From Maricaulis sp048269565 (lineage in GTDB: Bacteria > Pseudomonadota > Alphaproteobacteria > Caulobacterales > Maricaulaceae), in assembly GCF_048269565.1 (NCBI RefSeq), contig NZ_JBLXIK010000003.1, positions 248,001-312,000 on the forward strand: 64,000 nt of DNA, given 5' to 3'. The notes under the pieces were generated by a model. It ran no database searches and was not told the origin of the DNA. It saw only the letters and a list, made by a program, of their open reading frames with translations. The position numbers and the translations under genes were made by a program. This document shows, piece after piece, positions 53,055-59,932 of the stretch (the stretch's first letter is position 1; each line of letters begins with the position of its first letter).

Positions 53055-53315
53055 TTAACCGAGGCCGCGATCACGCGTGAATGCGTTGAAGCAGATAATG
53101 GTCTGCGTGTCCTTGATGCCGGGGATGGTCTGGACCTTCTCGTTCACGAAGCGGCCGATATCGGCATCATCGTCAATCGCGAAATGCGCCAGCAGGTCGA
53201 AGGCGCCGGAGATGGAGTGCACCATCGGCGCTTCGTCGAGCTTGTCCACCAATGCCGCGGCGACATCATAGGTGTGGCCCAGCTCGCATTTGATAAAGAC
53301 GTAGAATTGACGCAT
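53055..53315 (-). CDS. stand-alone Lrp/AsnC ligand-binding (RAM) domain protein
   Basis: The 86-residue protein (MRQFYVFIKCELG...) is the RAM/ligand-binding domain of Lrp/AsnC regulators without a helix-turn-helix: AAALVDKLDEAPMVHSISGAFDLLAHFAI and FVNEKVQTIPGIKDTQTIICF. Such solo domains bind amino acids or modify partner Lrp proteins. I use the ATG at 53315; a GTG five codons upstream is possible. It is 36 bases before sdaA, so amino acid sensing of the operon is an attractive but unproven role. Confidence 0.87.
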   Translation of the reverse strand: MRQFYVFIKCELGHTYDVAAALVDKLDEAPMVHSISGAFDLLAHFAIDDDADIGRFVNEKVQTIPGIKDTQTIICFNAFTRDRGLG

Positions 53316-53365
53316 CGCGGAGGTCCTCACTCAGGCATTGGATTCGCCTTGACCCTAATACGGCA

Positions 53366-54970
53366 CTAGCGAAGTTTGAAACGTTGAATCTTCCCGGTCT
53401 GGGTCTTGGGCAGGGCGGCGACGAATTCGATCGCGCGCGGATACTTGTAGGGCGCGATGGCCGACTTGACGTGGTCCTGCAGCGCCTTGACGAGTTCGGC
53501 GTGGCCGTTATGGCCTTCCGCCAACACGATGAAGGCCTTGACGATGGTGCCGCGCTCCACATCGGCCGCGCCGACGACGGCGCATTCCAGCACCGTTTCG
53601 TGCAGCAGCAGGGCCTGCTCGACCTCGGGGCCGGCGATATTATAGCCGGAGGAGACGATCAGATCATCGGCGCGCGAGACATACCAGAAATAGCCGTCAC
53701 CATCGCGGCGATAGAGATCGCCAGTGATGTTCCAGCCCTTCTGCACATAGGTTTTCTGGCGTTTGTCGTCGAGATAGAGACAGCCCGTCGGCCCCTTGAC
53801 GGCCAGTCGCCCGATTTCGCCATCGGCCACCGGATCGCCCGCTGCATTCACCACCCGGGCCTGATAGCCGGGCACAGCCTTGCCGGTCGCCCCAGGGCGG
53901 ATGTCGCTGCCGGCGGCTGAAATGAAGATATGGATCATCTCGGTGGCCCCGATTCCGTCAATCAGGCGGATGCCGCTGAGAGCGTGAAAGGCGTCCGAGG
54001 TCGCCGCCGGCAAATGCTCGCCGGCCGAGATGCCCTTGCGCAGGCTGGAGAGATCATAATCATCCCACAGGCCCATCAGGGCGCGATAGCCGGTCGGGGC
54101 GGTGAACAGGGTGGTGACGCCAAAGCGCTCGATCGTCTCGCACAGCGCCTCGAAGCCGGGGCGGCCGGGCAGGGCCGTGGCCAGGCCGGCGCGGGCCGGG
54201 AAGACGACACTGGCGCCCAGCCCGAAGGTGAAGGCGAAGGGCGGCGTGCCGAGATAGATCTCGTCGGGATCCGGCGCCAGCACCGAGCGGGCGAAGGTAT
54301 CGGCCATCGCCAGCACGCTGGAGTGGAAATGGGCGCAGGCCTTGGGCTCGCCGGTCGTGCCGGAGGTGAAGGCGAGCAGGGCGATATCATCGCGCGCGGT
54401 ATCGACAGCGTCGAAATGCTGCGGCTTGCCGGCCATGCGCGCCGTGAGTTCCCCATCCGGCCCCCAGTCCATGATCCGGCCGAGAACCGGCTCCAGCGCT
54501 GCCGCCTCGCGCACCGGATCGGCCAGGGCGGCGTCGCACAGGGCGTGGCTGACCTGCCCCTTGGCGATCACCTTGGCAAGCTCGCCGGCGCGCAGCATCG
54601 GCATCGTCATCACCGCAACGCCGCCGGCCAGAATGACGCCATACCAGGCGGCGATCAGTTCGATGGAGTTGTAGCCGTGCAGCAGGACGCGATTGCCCGC
54701 CAACAGCCCCATATCGGTGACCAGGACATGGGCGATGCGGCCGGCTTCGGCGCGCAGGCCGGACCAGCTGATCTCGCGCGCGGGCGAATAGATCGCGGTC
54801 TTGTCGCCAAGGCCATTTCCAATATTGCGATCAAGCAGTTCGGCAGCGCAGTTCAAGCGGTCCGGATAGGTCAGTTCGGGCCGGTCAAAACAGAATTCGG
54901 GCCAGTCGGCCGACGCGGGCAGGCGCTCGCGCGTGAAGGCATCAACATGCCCGCTGGTGTGCATCGTCAT
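53366..54970 (-). CDS. benzoate/2-aminobenzoate-CoA ligase-type enzyme
   Basis: The 534-residue protein is an acyl-adenylate-forming enzyme: P-loop LLAFTSGTTGEPKACAHFH, A5 motif DGIGATEMIHIF, A7/A8 GDLYRRDGDGYFWYVSRADD and the C-terminal lysine in PKTQTGKIQRFKLR. The family is the benzoate-CoA ligase group. The neighbours (kynU, the fused monooxygenase/reductase) point to 2-aminobenzoate as substrate, as in the aerobic pathway of Azoarcus evansii. The ATG has GGAGGA four bases before it. It is 43 bases downstream of ridA. Confidence 0.85.
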   Translation of the reverse strand: MTMHTSGHVDAFTRERLPASADWPEFCFDRPELTYPDRLNCAAELLDRNIGNGLGDKTAIYSPAREISWSGLRAEAGRIAHVLVTDMGLLAGNRVLLHGYNSIELIAAWYGVILAGGVAVMTMPMLRAGELAKVIAKGQVSHALCDAALADPVREAAALEPVLGRIMDWGPDGELTARMAGKPQHFDAVDTARDDIALLAFTSGTTGEPKACAHFHSSVLAMADTFARSVLAPDPDEIYLGTPPFAFTFGLGASVVFPARAGLATALPGRPGFEALCETIERFGVTTLFTAPTGYRALMGLWDDYDLSSLRKGISAGEHLPAATSDAFHALSGIRLIDGIGATEMIHIFISAAGSDIRPGATGKAVPGYQARVVNAAGDPVADGEIGRLAVKGPTGCLYLDDKRQKTYVQKGWNITGDLYRRDGDGYFWYVSRADDLIVSSGYNIAGPEVEQALLLHETVLECAVVGAADVERGTIVKAFIVLAEGHNGHAELVKALQDHVKSAIAPYKYPRAIEFVAALPKTQTGKIQRFKLR

Positions 54971-55013
54971 GACGTCCTCCCCGACGTGTCCGACTGCGTT
55001 TTTGCGCCGTGAT

Positions 55014-55406
55014 CTAGCTTTCGATCACCGCCGTCGTTTCAATCTCGATCTTGGCGTCCGGCTCGATCAGGCCGGCAACGATGACAAAGGCCATGGTCGG
55101 ATAATTGCGCCCGATCAATGCCTTCCAGATACCGCCGAGCTCCGCTTCTGCGGCGAGATACTCGTCGCGGCTGGTGATATAGCCGGTCATGCGCACGATA
55201 TGCTCGGGCCCGGCACCAGCCTCGGCGAGCACGGCGAGAGTGTTCTCGAGCACCTTGCGGAACTGGGCCGCGAAATCGTCAGAGACGATGACGCCGTGTT
55301 CGTCCCAGCCGATCTGGCCGGCAACATAGACCTGGCGGCCGCTTGTCGCGATGCCGTTGGAATAGCCTTTCGGGCGCGGCCAGCTGGGGGGCAGCAAGGT
55401 CTGCAT
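55014..55406 (-). CDS. RidA/YjgF family enamine-imine deaminase-like protein
   Basis: The 130-residue protein has the RidA core: GYSNGIATSGRQVYVAGQIG, FRKVLENTLAVLAEAGAGPEHIVRMTGYI and IGRNYPTMAFVIVAGLIEPDAKIEIETTAV. The usual substrate-binding Arg of active RidA is not at its normal place in the end motif (VAGLIEPDAKIEIE), so it may be a sub-family variant. It is coupled to the thioesterase gene (TGATG). In this pathway it could hydrolyse the enamine formed after ring reduction to a ketone and ammonia. Confidence 0.88.
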   Translation of the reverse strand: MQTLLPPSWPRPKGYSNGIATSGRQVYVAGQIGWDEHGVIVSDDFAAQFRKVLENTLAVLAEAGAGPEHIVRMTGYITSRDEYLAAEAELGGIWKALIGRNYPTMAFVIVAGLIEPDAKIEIETTAVIES

Positions 55407-55819
55407 CACTTCACCTCCAGAAAGGTCAGCATCTTGGCGCGCAGGATTTCGGGAATTCGTTCCGGAGCGTGTTTCTCGGCGTCGATATAGACCAGTACAG
55501 GCCGAGCAATCATCCTGACTTCCGTCTCGTGGGTGGCGGTGATGGTCAGCTTGAAGGAGCTGCGCCCGACCTCATTGACCACGAGCTTGAAGGCCAGCTC
55601 GTCATCGAGCCGGCTGGGCGCCTTGAAATCGACCTCGATATGCGCGAGCGGCACGGCATAGTGGCCCTTGACGATCATGGCGTCGAAACCATAGCCCAGA
55701 CCGGTCTCGAACCAGTCCTCGATACAGGCATTGATCATCTCGAAATAGCGCGGATAGAAGACAATCCCCGCCGGATCGACATCGGCAAAGCGTATGCGGC
55801 GATCAACCCGGAACACCAT
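55406..55819 (-). CDS. acyl-CoA thioesterase, 4-hydroxybenzoyl-CoA thioesterase type
   Basis: The 137-residue protein is a hotdog-fold thioesterase with the catalytic-aspartate motif RFADVDPAGIVFYPRYFEM, as in Pseudomonas 4-hydroxybenzoyl-CoA thioesterase. Also DAMIVKGHYAVPLAHIEVDF is typical. It may release aromatic or ring-opened acids from CoA and so free CoA from dead-end intermediates. The ATG at 55819 overlaps the acyl-CoA dehydrogenase stop (TAATG). Confidence 0.88.
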   Translation of the reverse strand: MVFRVDRRIRFADVDPAGIVFYPRYFEMINACIEDWFETGLGYGFDAMIVKGHYAVPLAHIEVDFKAPSRLDDELAFKLVVNEVGRSSFKLTITATHETEVRMIARPVLVYIDAEKHAPERIPEILRAKMLTFLEVK

Positions 55820-56991
55820 TATTTCCACTCCGACAAATGCTGGCGCGCGATGACAAGTTTCTGCACCTCCGACGCCCCCTCATAAATCCGCAAGGCCCGG
55901 ATATCGCGATACAGCGCCTCGGGCACCGAGCCCTTGGTGACACCGAGCCCGCCAAACAATTGCACCGCCGTATCGATCACGCGCTGCGCCGCCTCGGTGG
56001 CATGGAGCTTGGCCATCGCCGCTTCGCGGGTGATGCGGGCGGCGCCCGTGTCCTTGGTCCAGGCGGCGCGATAGATCAACAGCGCGCTGGCGTCGATATC
56101 GAGCGCCATCTCGGCTAGTTGCGTCTGCACGCCCTGCTGGTCCGCCAGCGTCGCGCCGAACAGCTTGCGTGTCGTGGCGCGCGCTGTGGCCTCGTCCAGC
56201 GCCCGGCGGGCAAAGCCCAGCGATGCGGCACCAACGGTTGAGCGGAACACATCCAGGGTCGCCATCGCGATCTTGAAACCGGATCCCGATGCGCCAATCA
56301 GGCTGGCGGCGGGCAGGTGGCAATCCTCGAACACCAGGCGGGCGAGGGGATGCGGTGCGATGGTCTCGATGCGCTCGGCGACGTTCAGGCCAGCTGTGTT
56401 GGCGTCGAGGATGAAAGCGGACAGGCCGCGTGCGCCGTCGGCCTCACCGGTGCGGGCGAAGACGACGTAGAAATCGGCAATACCGCCATTGGAGATGAAG
56501 GTCTTTTCGCCCTTGAGGCGCCAGCCATCACCATCCGGTGTCGCGGTGGTGGCGATGGCGGCGACGTCGGAACCGGCCTCCGGCTCGGTCAGGGCGAAGG
56601 CGGCGCAGAGCTCGCCGCGGGCAACGCCGGGCAGCCAGGCCTGTTTCTGGGCCTCGGTGCCAAACAGCGAGATCGCGCCGGAGCCCAGCCCCTGCATCGC
56701 GAACACGAAATCGGCCAGCCCGCTGCGATAGCCCAGATGCTCGCGCATCAGGCAGAGCGAGCGCACATCAAGCGCGTCGGTCACGCCGCCATAGCCGGCG
56801 GGGACGCAATAGCGCGTCAGGCCGGCCTCGCCGAGCGCCTTGAGGATGGCACGGCAATCCCCATCGACATCGGCATGCGCGTCAAACCCATGGGTGCCGA
56901 ACCGGCCCTCGGCCCAGCTTTCGGCAAAGCTTGCCAGCTCGCGGTGGGCATCCGAGAGGAAAGGCCAGTCGAGATAGCTGCGGTCGGCCAT
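55819..56991 (-). CDS. acyl-CoA dehydrogenase
   Basis: The 390-residue protein has the flavin-binding and substrate motifs ALTEPEAGSDVAAIAT and LKGEKTFISNGGIADFYVVFART, and the catalytic-base region LRIYEGASEVQKLVIARQ near the C-terminus. It probably oxidises a ring-opened or alicyclic acyl-CoA intermediate. Its ATG follows the upstream gene's TGA directly (TGAATG). It is the second gene of the minus-strand catabolic run. Confidence 0.9.
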   Translation of the reverse strand: MADRSYLDWPFLSDAHRELASFAESWAEGRFGTHGFDAHADVDGDCRAILKALGEAGLTRYCVPAGYGGVTDALDVRSLCLMREHLGYRSGLADFVFAMQGLGSGAISLFGTEAQKQAWLPGVARGELCAAFALTEPEAGSDVAAIATTATPDGDGWRLKGEKTFISNGGIADFYVVFARTGEADGARGLSAFILDANTAGLNVAERIETIAPHPLARLVFEDCHLPAASLIGASGSGFKIAMATLDVFRSTVGAASLGFARRALDEATARATTRKLFGATLADQQGVQTQLAEMALDIDASALLIYRAAWTKDTGAARITREAAMAKLHATEAAQRVIDTAVQLFGGLGVTKGSVPEALYRDIRALRIYEGASEVQKLVIARQHLSEWK

Positions 56992-57801
56992 TCAATTGCC
57001 CTCGAAAACGGGTTTCTGTTTGGCGACGAAGGCGGTGTAGGCGCGCTCGAAATCCTTCGTCTGCATGCAGATCGCCTGTGCCTGGGCCTCGGCCTCGATG
57101 GCGGTGTGCAGACTCATATCCCACTCCGTATTGAGCTGGTTCTTGGTCATCGCATTGCCGAAATTCGGTCCCGCTGCGACCCGCGCCGCCCAGTCCCGCG
57201 CGGCGTCCATCAATTCATCGGCGTCGGTAATGCGATTATAGAACCCCCAACGTTCGCCTTCCCCGGCCGACATGGAACGGCCGAGATAGAGGAGTTCCGA
57301 GGCGCGGCCCTGGCCGATAATGCGCGGCAGCATGGCGCAGGCGCCCATATCGCAGCCGGCCAGACCGACGCGATTGAACAGGAAGGCGCATTTGGCCTCC
57401 GGCGTCGCGATGCGCAGATCGGAGGCCATCGCCATGATCGCACCGGCTCCGACACAGACGCCGTCAATGGCGGCGATGACGGGCTGCGGGCAATCGCGCA
57501 TCGCCTTGACCAGATCGCCGGTCATGCGGGTGAAATCGAGCAATTCGGGCATATCCATGCCGACCAGCGGTCCGATGATCTCATGCACATCGCCGCCGGA
57601 GCAGAAATTGCCGCCGGCGCCGGTGATGATGATCGCCTTGACCGATTTGACGTAGACGAGGGCGCGGAACATGTCGCGCAACTCGGCATAGCTTTCGAAG
57701 GTCAGCGGATTCTTGCGCTCGGGCCGGTTGAAGGTGACGGTGCCAATCCCGTCCGCAAAGCTCCAGAGGTAATGCTCCGGCTGGTAGGTCGTCGGGTCCA
57801 T
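56992..57801 (-). CDS. crotonase-superfamily protein (enoyl-CoA hydratase/isomerase-like) without canonical hydratase glutamates
   Basis: The 269-residue protein has the crotonase fold: oxyanion-hole segment NFCSGGDVHEIIG and DGVCVGAGAIMAMASDL, then FNRVGLAGCDMGACAMLPRIIG. At the places of the two catalytic glutamates of enoyl-CoA hydratase it has a hydrophobic residue and Val/Arg, while an Asp occurs in GCDMGAC, like the aspartate of isomerase, dehalogenase or hydrolase members. It may open or shift a ring rather than hydrate. The ATG at 57801 follows AGGGA; ATGs 14 and 19 codons upstream are alternatives. It begins the minus-strand run. Confidence 0.83.
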   Translation of the reverse strand: MDPTTYQPEHYLWSFADGIGTVTFNRPERKNPLTFESYAELRDMFRALVYVKSVKAIIITGAGGNFCSGGDVHEIIGPLVGMDMPELLDFTRMTGDLVKAMRDCPQPVIAAIDGVCVGAGAIMAMASDLRIATPEAKCAFLFNRVGLAGCDMGACAMLPRIIGQGRASELLYLGRSMSAGEGERWGFYNRITDADELMDAARDWAARVAAGPNFGNAMTKNQLNTEWDMSLHTAIEAEAQAQAICMQTKDFERAYTAFVAKQKPVFEGN

Positions 57802-57810
57802 CAATTGATC

Positions 57811-57964
57811 CCTGTTTGCCAGGCCGGCGCCAGGCGCGGCCATCCCTGTACGCGCCATTGATTCCGGCGCTTGTGCCTCAAGACCTACGACGCGCTGCCC
57901 GCAGCGTCCACTGTTCGCGACCCGCGCGCCGGCGCGGCGCAGATTCCTGTTCGCCAGGCGCGGC
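57811..57964. repeat. repeated CCTG-N5-CAGG element in the divergent promoter region
   Basis: CCTGTTTGCCAGGC at 57811-57824 recurs as CCTGTTCGCCAGGC at 57946-57959 with one mismatch. The 13-base word CGCCAGGCGCGGC at 57828-57840 recurs exactly at 57952-57964. Each CCTG...CAGG is a small inverted repeat. The first copy overlaps the ribosome binding site of the crotonase gene; the second lies 50 bases before the DUF2855 gene. Confidence 0.5.
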
Positions 57965-58013
57965 GATCTGATAGAGACTAGACCGAAACATCGTCTTACC
58001 CCGAAAGGTCATC

Positions 58014-59117
58014 ATGAGCGCTCCGGTCACCATCTCCCGCCTGTTCACCGACAAAACCGATATCGGCCGCACCGAATTGCGCAGCCAGCCAGCCGCTGAG
58101 CTGCAGACCGGGGAGATACTGCTCAAGATCAAAAGCTTCTCGCTGACGGCCAATAATATCACCTATGCCGCCTTCGGCGATGCGATGCAGTACTGGAATT
58201 TCTTCCCGACCGGCGAAGAGGGCTTTGGCCATATGCCGGTCTGGGGTTTTGCCGATGTTGTCGCCTCGAGCACGCCCGGGATCGAGGTCGGGGAACGCTT
58301 CTACGGCTATTTCCCGATCGCCAGCCATGTCCGCATGCGCCCCGGCCGCATCTCGCCGCGCGGCTTTTATGACGTCTCGGACCACCGGCTCGAATTGGTC
58401 TCGGCCTATAACCAGTACACCCGTTGCAGCGAGGACGAGGTCTATCGCCCGGATCGCGAGGCCTTCCAGGCCCTGTTCCGCCCGCTCTTTGTCACCGCCT
58501 TCATGCTCGCTGATTATCTCGCCGATAATGACTGGTTCGGGGCGCGGCAATTGCTGATCTCCAGCGCCTCGAGCAAGACCGCCTATGGCACCGCCTTCTG
58601 CCTGTTGAGCGAGGACCAGGTGACGCTGACGGCGCTGACCTCACCGCGCAATGGCGATTTTGTGCGCGCGCTCGGATGTTATGAGACCACTGCGCTCTAC
58701 GACGATATCGAACAGCTCGATGCCTCGATCCCGACCGCCTATGTCGATTTCGCCGGCGATGTCGCCCTGCGCGCGCGCATCCATCATCATTTCGGCCCGT
58801 CCCTGATGCATGACTGTGTCGTCGGCGCGGCGCACAATGCGCCCTTTGCCAAACCGGTCGACATGCCCGGGCCGGCGCCGAAATTCTTCTTCGCCCCGGA
58901 ACAGATCGCCAAGCGCAACAAGGATTGGGGACCGGACCTGTTCAACACCCGTTTCAGCGAAGCGCAGGAGCGCTTCTTTGAACAGGTCAGCACCGCCGAT
59001 CCGGTCTGGATGACGGTCGAGACCGGGCGCGGCTTCGACGCGGCCCAGGCCGTGATCCGTACCCTGGCGGATGACGGCGGCGATCCGGCGCGTGGCCATA
59101 TGATCGCGCTCGACTGA
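58014..59117 (+). CDS. DUF2855-family protein of unknown function
   Basis: The 367-residue protein belongs to DUF2855, whose members look like distant medium-chain dehydrogenase/quinone oxidoreductase proteins: LKIKSFSLTANNITYAAFGDA (a GroES-like part), WGFADVVASSTPGIEVGERFYG, and a Rossmann-like part around FGARQLLISSASSKTAYGTAF. The usual nucleotide-binding GxGxxG is not seen. It is the only plus-strand gene inside the 2-aminobenzoyl-CoA region, divergent from the crotonase gene and convergent with the SDR gene. A role as an extra reductase or isomerase is a guess. Confidence 0.8.
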   Translation: MSAPVTISRLFTDKTDIGRTELRSQPAAELQTGEILLKIKSFSLTANNITYAAFGDAMQYWNFFPTGEEGFGHMPVWGFADVVASSTPGIEVGERFYGYFPIASHVRMRPGRISPRGFYDVSDHRLELVSAYNQYTRCSEDEVYRPDREAFQALFRPLFVTAFMLADYLADNDWFGARQLLISSASSKTAYGTAFCLLSEDQVTLTALTSPRNGDFVRALGCYETTALYDDIEQLDASIPTAYVDFAGDVALRARIHHHFGPSLMHDCVVGAAHNAPFAKPVDMPGPAPKFFFAPEQIAKRNKDWGPDLFNTRFSEAQERFFEQVSTADPVWMTVETGRGFDAAQAVIRTLADDGGDPARGHMIALD

Positions 59118-59143
59118 CGCCCCGGCAGCCAAAAGCCGGGGCG
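59118..59143. terminator. terminator-like hairpin between convergent genes
   Basis: CGCCCCGGC (59118-59126) and GCCGGGGCG (59135-59143) form a perfect 9-base stem with loop AGCCAAAA right after the DUF2855 stop. No T-tract follows, so it may act in both directions only weakly. Confidence 0.5.
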
Positions 59144-59173
59144 AAACCGCTTTGGCAGAAAATGCCGGTATGG

Positions 59174-59932
59174 TTAAATTGCGCCGCCAGAGATCGTAAT
59201 CGCCTGTCCTGACACGGATCCGCTCAGGGGCGAGCACAGGAAGCTGACGGCCTCGGCCACTTCTTCCGACTGGATCAGGCGTCCCTGCGGATTGTTCTTG
59301 GTCAGCTCGGCGAGCGCGTCCTCGCGAGAGCGGCCGGTCTTGGCCATGATATTGGCGATGGAATTGTCGACGATGGCGGTCTCGACATAGCCCGGGCAGA
59401 CGGCGTTGAAGGTCGCATTGGTGTGGGCATATTCCAGCGACAGGGATTTGGTCAGGCCGACAACGGCGTGTTTCGAGGCGACATAGGGGGCGATATAGGC
59501 CCCGCCGCGCAGGCCGGCGATCGAGGCGATATTCACCACCCGGGCATAATCCGCCTTCATCATCGAGCCGATCACGGCCTGGGTGCAGCGCACCAGCCCC
59601 TCGACATTGACCGCCTGGATGCGTTGCCACTCCTCGATCGAGGTGCGGTGGAAGGCGCCCGCCGCGGCGATGCCCGCATTATTGACGAGGATATCGATCT
59701 CGCCGCCCGCCTTGGCTGCGGCAAAGGCATCATCGACGCTGTCGGCATCGGTGACGTCGATCCGGATGGCCTCGGCGCCCGTTATGGTGCTGGCGGCGGC
59801 CTCGAGCCGGTCCAGGTTGCGGCCCATGATGATCACCCGGGCGCCGTCGGCGGCGAGAGCCTTGGCGCATGCCAGACCGATGCCGGTGCCGCCGCCGGTG
59901 ATGACGGCGCGATGTCCTGTCAGCTTGCTCAT
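59174..59932 (-). CDS. short-chain dehydrogenase/reductase
   Basis: The 252-residue protein has the classical SDR motifs: cofactor site VITGGGTGIGLACAKALA, NNAG in ILVNNAGIAAAG, and the catalytic Ser...Tyr-x-x-x-Lys in NIASIAGLRGGAYIAPYVASKHA. It would act on a hydroxy-alicyclic or 3-hydroxyacyl-CoA intermediate of the 2-aminobenzoyl-CoA pathway. The ATG overlaps the stop of the fused monooxygenase gene (ATGA). Confidence 0.9.
   Translation of the reverse strand: MSKLTGHRAVITGGGTGIGLACAKALAADGARVIIMGRNLDRLEAAASTITGAEAIRIDVTDADSVDDAFAAAKAGGEIDILVNNAGIAAAGAFHRTSIEEWQRIQAVNVEGLVRCTQAVIGSMMKADYARVVNIASIAGLRGGAYIAPYVASKHAVVGLTKSLSLEYAHTNATFNAVCPGYVETAIVDNSIANIMAKTGRSREDALAELTKNNPQGRLIQSEEVAEAVSFLCSPLSGSVSGQAITISGGAI

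Noticed and set aside
56317..57861. A 514-codon plus-strand open frame opposite the acyl-CoA dehydrogenase and crotonase genes
   Set aside because: It crosses two well-supported genes and their junction, and its composition is that of an antisense shadow.
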